From Leptoclinus maculatus (taxonomy: Eukaryota > Chordata > Actinopteri > Perciformes > Stichaeidae), in assembly GCA_032191485.1 (NCBI GenBank), contig JAVDOI010000042.1, positions 1,199,809-1,263,808 on the forward strand: a stretch of DNA of 64,000 nt. Direction: 5' to 3'. Positions 39,261 through 49,088 of this stretch are shown piece by piece. Positions within the stretch are counted from its first letter, which is position 1. The number at the start of each line of letters is the position of its first letter. Both the position numbers and the translations under genes were made by a program. The notes beneath the pieces were generated by a model. The model had not been told where the DNA came from, did no database searches, and saw only the letters and a program-made list of their open reading frames with translations.

Positions 39261-39941
39261 CTCCCGCCCCACCTGGCCTGACTTTTTGCGGTCTTTAAAC
39301 TTCCTGGTTAATGATCACGTGGATTACATACGATTTGCTTTTGTGGGACATCTTACAGTGCATTCATTTTTCTTAGGTATATAGATATAAACGCTTCATG
39401 AGATCAGCCTGCCTCCAGTCATAGAGAAGTGAAGAGAAAGATGCGAATGCAACTGCGCATTGCGAGCAGAAGAAGCATGTCAGCGAAGAGAACACGGGTG
39501 TAAGCAATGCAGGATTTAGAATTTTTCAAAAAAGCAGCTTTGTTAAATACTAAAAAAATAAAATAGTGAGCCCTATTCCTACTGCACTTTTGGACCATTT
39601 CTGTCTCTTTGTCCCACACACACACAACAATATACGCACACCTAACATGTGAAACCAGACACACCTTCCCAACGTACCAGCCCCTTCATGGGATCCCATT
39701 CACCTCCTCAGCATCTCTCCCATGGCCCTGGGCGTCTGGGTGTGTGTGAGACAGACGACGGCCTACCCGTCCCCGTCACGACAAAAGTAACCAGTCACTA
39801 AACACACTTCAGGTCCAGTTTCAACACACCTCATGGACGCATCACATCAGCACGAAACTGATGGCTGGGAGGGATTGGAAACCAAGACAGTTTTTTTAGG
39901 GTTTTTTTGTGTGCTTTGGTGTGGCACTGTGTTCATCCCCC

Positions 39942-39944
<3 letters not shown>

Positions 39945-40016
<72 letters not shown>
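39945..40016. repeat. (TG)n microsatellite
   Basis: TG run of 72 bases. It faces the CA array at 40105-40166, giving a potential hairpin. Confidence 0.97.
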
Positions 40017-40017
<1 letters not shown>

Positions 40018-40101
40018 GCTGCAGCTGTGTAACCAGCCCCTGCATTGACAGTGCCAGTCCAAACACAAACATCATTGGTTTTTAATGATGTGATTATCAG
40101 G

Positions 40102-40104
<3 letters not shown>

Positions 40105-40166
<62 letters not shown>
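40105..40166. repeat. (CA)n microsatellite
   Basis: A pure CA run of 62 bases, complementary to the TG array 88 bases to its left. Confidence 0.97.
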
Positions 40167-40168
<2 letters not shown>

Positions 40169-40324
40169 GTGGCTCTGATGGAGACAAAGCCACAGCAGAT
40201 TTGATTAATGTGTTTAATTAATACATGGATGTAATAAACTGTTTAAAATTCTGTCTGCCTCTGTGCGTGTGTCTGTCTGCCGCACGGTGTCAACTTGTGT
40301 CTGTGCATAAATTAATATTTGTGC

Positions 40325-40423
40325 GTGTGTGTGTGTGTGTGTGTGTGTACAGTAGGACGAGCTCTGAGCAGCATGTGTCTCAGTAGCAGCTGTCCAGAGG
40401 CCAGGTGGCTGAACTGACCTCTG

Positions 40424-40454
<31 letters not shown>
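40325..40454. repeat. (TG)n and (CA)n pair
   Basis: TG at 40325-40348 and CA at 40426-40454, a second facing pair within 300 bases. Confidence 0.93.
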
Positions 40455-40456
<2 letters not shown>

Positions 40457-41104
40457 ACCCCCACACCTTCTTCAGCTTTACTGCATGGCCATAAACCAAA
40501 GATAACACAAACAGCTCCTAAATCAACAGGCTAGATTGAGCTGCGCCAACATCGCAGCCGTCAGACAGATTCACTTCTCATTAGCAGCTCTGCAGCCCTC
40601 CTAACCTGTCAAATCTAGCAACAAAAAAACAACAATTGGAATTTTAAGAATAAAGACACATGAATGGGATTTTAAACTGTGACGTTTACTGCATGCTTCC
40701 ACTTGTTTGCTCCGGGCTTTCTTCTCAATGTGAATGGGAGTCTTTTTTTAATTTGTGGTGTTATTGTGGGACACTAAGTCCAATGTGGGATGGGCTGTTT
40801 CAATGGTAGATAAAATAAAAAAAGACTCCATTCATTCATCATTTGTAAGAGTCCTCGGTCTAAAATTAGACTGCTCTCTGGGTCAGATACCTGTTGTTAC
40901 TGTTTCTGACTTTCTGACAACTTGATTTATTCCTTTAACACAAAAGCTTAGCAGAACACCACCGAGGCGAGTCAGGGCCTTGGTTAAAGCATGGTCATTA
41001 AAGTTACTGTGAGGAACTTTTAACTTGTGAATCAATCTCAAATTAGCATTGATGCCTCTATATGAACTTCATAAGTAAACGAGACTATCGTCATCATCTA
41101 TATC

Positions 41105-41180
41105 AGGGGTGTCAAACATACGGCCCACGGGCCGTATCCGGCCCGCCACCTCATTTTATGTGGCCCGCGAATCCGCCAGC
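41105..41180 (+). mobile_element. hAT-type terminus (CAGGGGTGTCAAAC)
   Basis: CAGGGGTGTCAAACATACGG followed by CCCACGGGCC and CCGGCCCGCCA is the typical end of a widespread vertebrate hAT family. The matching far end (GTTTGACACCCCTG) is not visible, so the copy is truncated or obscured by later insertions. Confidence 0.5.
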
Positions 41181-41862
41181 AAAAAAAATATATATATTAT
41201 TTTTTTTTATTTTTTATTTTTTTACAAAAATTAAAAGTTAGACTTGAAAATAAAAATATCCCCATGGTCGAAATTATGAGATAGAAAGTCGAAATTATGA
41301 GATAGCATGTTGTCTGTGTGCCGACATTAAAACTATCACAACAGGTGGACAGGAGAGGCAACAGCCCATAAAGAGGTTTTCCAACAAGTGATTGGGCCTT
41401 TCTCAATATGCGTACTTGTCTGTACTTGTAAACTCGTGGACTTGTGAAACGCCATCAGTCTCAGCCTAAGTACTGTTCCAATTCAAAGTTCACATCAAGC
41501 CAAGCACGGTCCAAATGCCCGGATGTGGCTCGCTCCGCCCATTTTACCGGGGATGCTTCGGAGGTGACTTGTCTGTACTTGAGACAGCCAAATATCCCAG
41601 AATGCACCAGCAACAGGAAACAATGGCGGAGGAGAAATCACACAACTGGAAGTTGAAACTTTCGAAATACTACTGTTGTTAAGTCACAGAAAGTAATTTT
41701 AGGATGTTTTTAGGCGAGAAGTTAGTTGTTGAAGCATCAAATCTGTGGTCGGTTTGTCAAGATTCAGCCGATTTAAAAATCTGCTCCGACGATTTCGGAG
41801 ATGTGAGGTGTTGCTAGCGGGACCGGCAGTAAACCAGCACCGGAGGCTCAGCGCTCATGTTA

Positions 41863-42458
41863 CGCCCCAGTTCCACCGAAAGCTACGGATGTCCCCGGAT
41901 ACACTACGGATCAGATCCGGGGTCATCCGGGAGTGGAACCATAGTGAAACCGTAGTCAGTCCGGGACGTTCCGTGATGAACCGTAGTAAAACCGTGGTAA
42001 AAAAAATTTGCAGCAGTCATTGCCTTCTTCTTGGGTTTAATTTTCAGCATGTTGTTGTCCTTTCAAATATATATAAGAGTGATTTTGTCTCTGAAAATCT
42101 GAACTATTTATACCCTGACGCTTCATCCGGGACGCATCCGTGACGCATCCGGGCCGTGTCCGTGGCGTATCCGTAGTTTAACTGTGGTCAAACCGTGCTC
42201 ATCCGTGGTCAAACCGTGGCCATCCGGGATAGACCGTGGCCATCCGGGATGAACCAGGCTTGAACAGGGGTGATCCGTGGCGGAACCGTAGTAGAACCGT
42301 AGTAGAACCGGGAAACATGTCAAATGTGTTGTCATCCGGGACGATTTCCTTCCCGGATCACCCCGGTTCACCGCGGTTCACCCCGGTTCTCACCTCTTTT
42401 TATCCGAGGTGATCCGGGGACATCCGTAGTATATCCGGCTTTCGGTGGAACTGGGGCT
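41863..42458. mobile_element. Palindromic MITE with CCG-rich phased units, TTA-flanked
   Basis: The ends GCCCCAGTTCCACCGAAAGC and its inverted complement (last 20 bases ending 42457) are perfectly matched. TTA lies at 41860-41862 and 42459-42461, fitting a PIF/Harbinger-type insertion with one mismatched terminal base. The element is filled with units of the type ATCCGTAGT, ACCGTGGTC and ATCCGGGAT in both arms, around a central AT-rich core (41998-42115). No coding content. Confidence 0.75.
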
Positions 42459-43049
42459 TTACCCGACTAGAACAGCCTGATCTCGGCGAGTCTTTTTGAA
42501 ACTTGCCGCTGGTATTGACGTTTCTGTAGCGTTTTCCTCGTCGGCAAAGCATACAGCAATCCGGATCTGATCCACATACATATATTTATATATGTGTATA
42601 TATATATAAAATATATATATAAAATTCCTGAAAGTAATTTCAAAACAAAACAATCTTAGGGTCATTATTTGTTGTCTCAACACTCAAATGTCTAATACAT
42701 TTAAATCAAAATCACAAAATGTATATCTATTAGAATGGTGCAGAGTGGTAATACTAAAAATATAACGCTGTGATGGACTCCGCTTCTGAGAAATGTAAGT
42801 CAAGTTTTTCAAGTTGTGAAAATAATAAATCTACTGATTCAAACAGAGAATCAAATGTCCGAACCTAACCCCGCGATGACGGGATGCTTCGTCATTAACG
42901 GACAAGTCAGAATCAATGTAATTAACACAATGACAAGAACAAACTCACAAGAACCAGTCACATATATTTATATGACAACATAAAATGTCAAGCATGACAG
43001 ATCAATCCAGCAACACTGCAGCGCTAGAGCACGAGCCATTCATATTATT

Positions 43050-43836
43050 CATAAAAACGACACGATAGACAAATGAACACAGTAGTAACGCTACTGCAGA
43101 TGTAAAAAAACAAAAGCAGTTCACTTACCACAGCTGCCTTCACTTAAAGACAAATTTCCATCCTCCTTTCTTTGTTAACAAAGTCAGTAGCTCCCAAATC
43201 CGTTTCTCCTCCTCCTTCAGCCATTGAGTGTTAAAAAAACAAAGCTAGGTAAAAAAATAAATAATCTACACCAAGCAAAACGCTAAAAATGTCATAACTT
43301 CTCTTACATATGTTTCAACCTGAACTCTTACTAAATACTAAGATCTGCTAGCTAGCTTTCTGTTTGACACGCTGGCCCACTGACCGATCACGACGCACGT
43401 TAATGCAGACGTACTTAGGAGGCTACCTCGGTGCCAGTGGCACGTCAAAGAATACGCCCAACATGTCAAATTAAAGATCTGATTGGTTGAAGACTATGAC
43501 AATCAACAATATCGTCCCCATATACTTTAATCAGCAAAGTCTACCTAGAGGACCTCGGGCCTCTCTCCTTACATAGAGACATGGGGGCTGAATCTGATTG
43601 GATAAAAGCTCTCCTTAAAACAAGCTGTGCTGGAAGCAGCCTGCAGGCTGGAAGCAGAGCAACAGAGGAAGACAGGAGCTGTGCAATGAGAAAATAAGAT
43701 AATGGAAGAAAAAAAATTATAATACATGTAGGCTAGTGTATTTGTGAAAAATTATTAAATTATAAAATAGCTATAACTTTGTGATTCTGTTTAGGCCAGC
43801 AGAGAAGGCTTAGCTGGCCCTGACGGCCCACCACTG
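43050..43836. mobile_element. Second hAT copy, related to the 3.6-4.8 kb element (3' part)
   Basis: From the CTACTGCAGATGTAAA motif near 43091 to the terminus this runs alongside 4172-4775. Shared blocks include GGCACGTCAAAGAATACGCC, AACATGTCAAA.TAAAGATCT, GACAATCAACAATATCGTC and GCTGTGCAATGAGAAAATAA. It ends CCCACCACTG, which inverts to the hAT terminus CAGTGGTGGG. The expected 5' terminus is not visible upstream, and the transposase fragment of the first copy is not preserved as an open frame. It lies inside the larger TTAA-flanked element. Confidence 0.75.
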
Positions 43837-44063
43837 GGCCTGGGTCTGGGTCTGTCTGCGGCGGGACGGGTCGTTACCGCTGGAGTCTGAGCTGAAGGAG
43901 TTTCTGGTGAACCTCCATTATTTCAGCATTAAGAATAACTATATACAAATGGCCAGTCTTCTCTCTGATTATCTCGTTTACTGATGTAGGTCATGTAGAG
44001 GCATCCATATTAAACTGAGACTGTTTTGTTACTAGTTACTAAAGTTCCTCACAGTAACTTTAA

Positions 44064-44813
44064 GTGCGGAAGTTAAGCGACAGTCCCTTCAGGGTGTCAC
44101 ACAAAACAACGAACAGTGGCCTCCTGGGTGAAAAGTCTGGTGTTTTTAGACCCACTCATCCTCGCTACGCTGACTCTACAAACAATATGAGACACGTCCA
44201 TTCCACCATGTGGGGAGGGGGGCACTACATTTGACAGCGTGTGACTTTATTCTCCTCTTGTGTTGTTCCACATTTATCATCTGTAACATTCTGTATGATG
44301 AATCTTGAAATTAGTTATTTGTGCCTTTTTGTATTTCAATATACCCAATATTGTCATTGTTTTTCTCGATAAGGTGAGTTCATGACTGTTGTCTTTGTCT
44401 AATCTGTATCAACGGCAGCTAAAGTAGGTAGTTTTCGTTTGTTTTTGGCCTTTTCCCTATCTGAACCAACGTTGAACAGATTGTAATAGTCTTTGGGGGA
44501 AAATGGCAATTTAGGCTTTATAAATACAATTGACTGGTCTGCTTTGTTATTTACGGAGCAGTGAAATGTGTATTCTGGACAAACAGGAGGAAATATTGCT
44601 CTGAGAAGAGAGCAGGGCAGGTTAGACTGTGTGCCCTGAAGCCTCGTCGTAACGCGGGAGATAAGGGGGTCACCCTCCATCTCCTCCCCTTTCTTTCCTC
44701 CCTCACTTTAGTCACGGCACACCGCCATCAATGACCGGCCTCTGCCCTCCTGACGGCTGTCGTGTCACTGACTCCTCCCCTTTGTTCTTGTCTCTTATCC
44801 TGGGTAGACTGTA

Positions 44814-44848
<35 letters not shown>

Positions 44849-44879
44849 GGTGGGATTGGAGATTTGTGGGGAGCAGTAT

Positions 44880-44920
<41 letters not shown>

Positions 44921-45199
44921 CACATCAGCATTACGATCAATCACACACAGCTGTTTGTGTCCTGTCTTGGGAGCCGGAGAGGGATCAAGAGGAGGAGAGA
45001 GGAAGACAGGCTTCACCACAGATCTGTCATCTTGAGACGGAACGTCACTGATCCCTGACCTGTACTGTTCTGCACCGGACTCTAGTAGTGAGATTACTTT
45101 ATGGAAGTATTTGTAAGTCACTGTGAAACTTTTCAAAGTTGTACTAAGCAACGTATTTACTGAACACATTACTTTGACGTAAAAAGTTTCAATAATTTA
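44064..45199. other. Gene-free stretch
   Basis: It contains a TG array facing a CA array (44819-44845 and 44883-44917) and otherwise no identifiable feature. Confidence 0.6.
44819..44917. repeat. (TG)n and (CA)n pair
   Basis: TG at 44819-44845 faces CA at 44883-44917, with a 37-base loop. Confidence 0.95.
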
Positions 45200-46440
45200 A
45201 TTAATGCGTGACAGCAAACACCTCAGAGACCTGGAGGAGACTTCAAGAGAGTACAACCCCATCATACTGATAGAATCATTAATCCGTGATGATACATTCC
45301 CAAAAGATAGCATCGTTCTCTTATCTCATATGATGTTCAAAATGTCAAATATATGCTTGACTTAAGCCCGAGCACCCCCTTTTTTGGGGATTGTGGAGAA
45401 AGTTTAGCATATACCGTCGAAAGAAATGCACTTATCACGAACGAATATAATGATGTTGCACATCAGATTAAACAGCAGAATCTGGGCTACAATAATATGT
45501 AAGCCGTTTTTACATGCTCCAAACACAACTCAAACAACAACTAAATGAATTACCAAATATTAAAATCCATATAGCGCCACCTAGTCAACCCACTCGCCAT
45601 ATTTCTGGCTCTATCGCTGTGGTATTTTAAGCAATACGCACACACGATATCTCAGAAGAAAGCAGACAATCCACAGATTCCGGACATCAAATCCAGCTAC
45701 AACAAAGCATCAACGAAATATGAGCCAAAGAACACCAACAACAGAAATCGCTTCATCAAACGATAGTTGTACAATTTGTCTTATCTTTGCTATTTTTCAT
45801 CGATATGTTTCCGGTAATTCCATACAGAAATACGTTAGACCTATGTCCTGTGTTACACTAAAATTATTCCGGGCATTTCTAGGTGGCTGTGGGTCCAAGC
45901 AGGAAGTCTGAGAATCGCCTTGCGTCATAGCAAGCACCTCTCACAGGACGGCTCCCTGCTGATTCTGATTGACTAACAGTGCTGTCAATCTCATTTTGGT
46001 TGATATAGCTAAATTATATTGGCTCTAATGCTTCAAATGAGGGGTCAATCACTGAAATCGACCAATGGGTTGCTGAGATAGAGCCCTGCATACTCACAGG
46101 GGGCTGACATCGAGAAAAACTCCAGTACGCAGAGAGACACAGAGAGGATTCTGGCTTTCAAAATAAAGCTAAAACTGCTGTATTTGGATGTATTGATCAC
46201 CATTAGTGATATACAAGTGAAATATATAGTTTGGTACATGAGAAAATTCAAATGGCACAGGTGGTGCCAAAATGGAGACCTCGTCTGAACTCTCTGTACT
46301 AAAACCTCTCTAATTTTGTTCTGCTTCACTTTATCAAAGTCAAACTTTGCAGAGAGACTGTTCACATATTGTGCTATGACCTGGGAGAGGTTTAGACCTG
46401 CAGCTGCATCATTCCAAAGAAATGATAATCCTGTAAGTGC
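45200..46440. repeat. Probable old dispersed repeat, unclassified
   Basis: The stretch has the look of a degraded interspersed repeat (for example ATAGCGCCACCTAGTCAACC and GCACACACGATATCTCAGAAG blocks), with no splice sites or coding region I can support. The chance frame 46045-46365 on the minus strand has no recognisable domain. Confidence 0.35.
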
Positions 46441-46448
46441 TTTTTTTT

Positions 46449-46934
46449 TTAGGCGAACCTGAAACTTTTCAATTTGTACTGTGTCCCATCTTCATTTACT
46501 CTTAACCAGTAACATATATACTGATATTTACACATCTGAACAAATCTCAAAAGTGTTCCCTTTATTATAACACCACAATTATTCAAATAGACCTTGTGGT
46601 TGCAGAGATATACTCTTTTTAGTATGGGTATGCAATTTTCGAACAGGTTAAAGTTCTCTGCCCTCGCTGCTGCACAAAGCGCACGTGTTGAGAAGAAACC
46701 CCTCACTTTAATTGTGTTAATGAAATATTCATTAAGACAGTAAAAGCCATAATGAAACGGCTGACACAAACGATCATCCTTATTTATTGCCCAAAATAAC
46801 ACATTACGAATCCTCACAGTGGACCTCTTGTTGGCTCGAAAGCGATGACTGAAATTGTGACGGCAATTAAAGGCAGGGTTGGTCATTGAACCAACTGAAC
46901 AACCCCCATCCCAGTGTTGCCAACTCTTTTCCAA
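46449..46934 (-). other. Unrecognised 161-codon open frame
   Basis: This is the longest unexplained ATG-initiated open frame of non-simple sequence. It runs from inside the MITE end (46870-46934) leftwards to 46449. The translation is cysteine- and aromatic-rich (for example VLFWAINKDDRLCQPFHYGF) and matches no family I know. Its first 20 or so residues come from MITE sequence, and no exon structure is evident. Most likely chance or part of an unclassified repeat. Confidence 0.2.
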
Positions 46935-47306
46935 TAACAGTAGCTATAGCAACACTAGTTCAAAAAAGTCACCAAGTTGGTGAAAAAACGGACAGCCCCC
47001 CCCCCCCCCCCCCCACCAACAAACATGGCCGTTGTTAGTACTCGCAGCTGTTCAGCTAGCAGCTTGTGGAAGACTCAGGTGACGAGCAATGAGTGGAAGG
47101 GCAGGAAAACGCACAGGTGACGAGGAAGGTGGACAAGCAGGTGGCCCGTCCAATCAGCACGGTCCGGCTGAAGGAAATTATTATTATTATTATTAAGTCC
47201 TGCCACAGCCACAGAAACTGGATTTTTTTTTTTCATTGATTGCTGTCAGGACATAATGAGAATAATTAAAAAAATGTTTTTGAAGTAGATCACCAACCCT
47301 GCCTTT
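46870..47306. mobile_element. MITE with AAGGCAGGGTTGGT inverted ends
   Basis: AAGGCAGGGTTGGT (46870-46883) is matched by its exact inverted complement at 47292-47305. The interior has CAGTGTTGCCAACTC, a poly-C run (46996-47014) and a TTATTATTATT tract. The 5' flank is TTAA-like and the 3' flank is not, so the superfamily is uncertain. Confidence 0.65.
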
Positions 47307-47961
47307 CAATAATAATATTATAGTAAATAATTGTTAAAGAAAAGGAACTGTTGAGCACACCATTGAACATCATTAAAAACGGTGCATTTGCAAAATGTAC
47401 GTCCAGATGACCTGGAGTCCGTCCTATAGGCTGCTTTTGTTTTGTAGCATTTTGACATTAGCAGTTTGCCGAACGCTCTCATTTAAACTCATGATTCTTC
47501 CTTTATGAAGCTCATGCACCATTTGAGAAACTAAATCCTCATCCCATCCGTAAAGATGACTTCAATTGACTTGAGATACGTTGTAGAAGGCTCAACCGGT
47601 AACACAACAAGTGTGTATCCATCCCGGGACAACAGGTGTTGTTTCAAGGTCTTTTTTTTAAGTGGACACCGAAGAGCAACAAATGTGTCTCAGATACAGC
47701 GCTTCAGTCCTTGAATCCGGTCTTGTGGAAACTAAAGACCCCCCCCCCCATTTTTTCCACGTTAGATTTCACCGAGACGCTCTGTCGCCTTCCTGAGGCC
47801 AGATAAATAAAGCATCAGGTGACCGGGGACACTGCAGCGAGGAATCAAAGTCCCCGTCTGAGGTCAAACTGTTGCTGTTTGACCGACGGCCAGTTGGAAA
47901 CCTGCTGCTATATACCTTGAGGGGGAAAAACGCAGCGCGTGTGTGTGTGCGTGCGTGTGAA
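47307..47961. other. Gene-free distal flank of slit2
   Basis: Mixed sequence between the last MITE and the GA tract, with short poly-C (47739-47748). It may belong to the distal promoter, but no specific site is clear. Confidence 0.5.
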
Positions 47962-47971
47962 AGAGAGAGAG

Positions 47972-48007
<36 letters not shown>

Positions 48008-48039
48008 GAGCGGGCACGTCTGCTACTGCGTCTGTCCAG

Positions 48040-48104
<65 letters not shown>
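47962..48104. repeat. Facing (GA)n and (CT)n tracts upstream of slit2
   Basis: A GA run (pure at 47975-48004, with a broken start from 47962) is followed after 39 bases by a 61-base CT run (48044-48104). On one strand the two tracts are complementary, so at least 30 base pairs of hairpin stem could form. Polypurine/polypyrimidine DNA of this kind can also adopt triplex (H-DNA) forms and bind GAGA-type factors in animals generally. It lies about 780-920 bp before the slit2 ATG. Any regulatory role is inference. Confidence 0.8.
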
Positions 48105-48107
<3 letters not shown>

Positions 48108-48519
48108 ATCACACACTCTCGGGAGCAGCGCTTTGACGCACCACGCAGAGTTGGATTATAGTATTGCGCGCTGGTCTTTCACGGGGCTTTTTTTTCTCCT
48201 CCCTCGCGCTGCCTATACCGTTGCCACTGACCGGCTATTGATACATGATCGGATCGATCAACATCTGTCCACCACGGTGACCTCTGCTGAGCTTCTTTTT
48301 TTTTTTTTGGTGGTGGGGAAACTAAGCGCCGCTTGCCGCTGCCTCCTGTCCGGACGCGTGTTGTGAATTAATAACCAAGACAGCCTCACCTGGAGCGCGC
48401 GCGTGTGTGCGCACTAAAGTGTGCGTTTCTCTGGATCGGATCAAGGATCGAGGTGTTTTAACTGGCTTTGGTTCCGCACATATACACCTACACACAAGCC
48501 GGGGGGTTTTGGGCACCGC

Positions 48520-48672
48520 ATGCCGGGGACATGTGGAAGTTTGCGCCGCTTTAGCGCAGCCAGAGAGCCGGTCCGCCGCCTCGTCGACCTCCCCTCTCCC
48601 TGCTCAGTGGGGACCAAATTCCGGTTCACAGCCTTCAGGCATCGAAACCTCTCCGAGGAGACCCAAATGTAA
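48520..48672 (+). promoter_or_regulatory. Candidate upstream ORF (50 codons) in the slit2 leader
   Basis: An ATG at 48520 (weak context, C at -3 and +4) opens a 50-codon frame that begins MPGTCGSL and ends ETQM-stop. Its last codons are ATG TAA (48667-48672), so the same stop also closes a minimal start-stop element. The stop lies 207 nt upstream of the slit2 ATG. The peptide resembles no known protein. A role in damping slit2 translation is inference and depends on where transcription starts. Confidence 0.35.
48531..48554 (+). promoter_or_regulatory. Candidate short upstream ORF (7 codons)
   Basis: The ATG at 48531 has G at -3 and encodes MWKFAPL before a TAG at 48552-48554. It lies inside the 50-codon upstream frame but in a different reading frame, so scanning ribosomes could use either. 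It is relevant only if the slit2 transcript includes this stretch. Confidence 0.3.
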
Positions 48673-48879
48673 ATTCAGAGCGAGAAATTTCGGAAACACA
48701 CGTCTGAAAAGGGGGGGGGGGAGGACAACGAAAAGGGGAGGACAGCATCCCGTTCGCGCCGCAGAGTTTGGTGAGCTGCTTTCGGGGGATATTGTGGCTT
48801 TTATTTTTTTCAACGCCCTTGTGTTTTCTCAGTATTTTTTTTGTGGGTCTCACGTTGTGGCCCCCCACTTGCCGCAGTG

Positions 48880-49088
48880 ATGGTGGGAGCTCTGAGCCCC
48901 GCTGGCCCCGGCCGCTCCCCGGTGACCGCGCTGGGGCTGCTGGTGGCCGTTTTGCTATCGGTCCTGTCCGGTGGAGCGGACGGACAGCCCTGCCCGGCCC
49001 AGTGCTCCTGCACGGGGACTACAGTGGACTGTCACGGCCAGGGGCTCCGCAGCGTGCCCAGGAACATACCCCGCAACACGGAGAGACT
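48880..49088 (+). CDS. slit2: slit2 coding exon 1: signal peptide and LRRNT cap
   Basis: This exon encodes residues 1-69 and two bases of Leu70. The ATG at 48880 has a good context (G at -3, G at +4). The frame stays open upstream to a TGA at 48772 but has no earlier ATG, so this start is well supported. Residues about 16-30 are a hydrophobic stretch (ALGLLVAVLLSVLS) that reads as a secretory signal, with cleavage likely near residues 33-36. It is followed by CPAQCSCTGTTVDCHGQGL, the four-cysteine LRR N-terminal cap (Cys38, 42, 44 and 51), and then by RSVPRNIPRNTERL, the usual Slit lead into the first repeat. CPAQCSC and RSVPRNIPRNTERL match vertebrate Slit2 closely. The signal-peptide region is not recognisably conserved, which is normal. 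The donor is CT|GTGAGT. Confidence 0.95.

Larger units (their letters stand above)
33753..40997. other. Gene-free stretch, microsatellite-rich
   Basis: Dense in TG/CA, CT and homopolymer arrays (listed separately), with repeat family B at 38.8 kb. A (CTGT)n tract lies at about 34322-34343 and AAT triplets at 36788-36804. The many CV- or HT-repeat peptides here are array translations, not genes. Confidence 0.6.
41002..44059. mobile_element. TTAA-flanked piggyBac-like element containing nested insertions
   Basis: The left end reads AGTTACTGTGAGGAAC and the right end is its inverted complement. Both lie directly against TTAA (40998-41001 and 44060-44063), the target site of piggyBac elements. 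The arms stay similar for about 100 bp (GATGCCTCTA.ATGA.CT.CAT, then AGTAAACGAGA). The 3058-bp interior carries at least three other elements: a CAGGGGTGTCAAAC hAT-type end at 41105, a palindromic MITE at 41863-42458 and a hAT copy ending at 43836. No piggyBac transposase is seen. Confidence 0.75.
48130..48879 (+). promoter_or_regulatory. slit2: Presumed slit2 5' leader / promoter-proximal region
   Basis: This stretch just upstream of the slit2 ATG is GC-richer and CpG-richer than the flank, especially 48360-48780, and free of recognisable mobile elements, as expected for a CpG-rich vertebrate promoter and leader. The transcription start cannot be fixed from sequence. I see no clear TATA box. 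If transcription begins upstream of about 48500, the leader contains ATGs at 48520, 48531 and 48667; all end before the main start (see the separate entries). Confidence 0.5.

Noticed and set aside
48841..48879. Extending slit2 upstream of the ATG at 48880
   Set aside because: The frame is open to 48772 but has no ATG, and the ATG at 48880 has a good context and precedes a normal signal peptide.
48407..48880. A 157-codon open frame ending on the slit2 start (TGATG overlap)
   Set aside because: It has no ATG in frame; it only looks like a gene if GTG is allowed as a start. The overlap with the slit2 ATG is a coincidence of the leader sequence.
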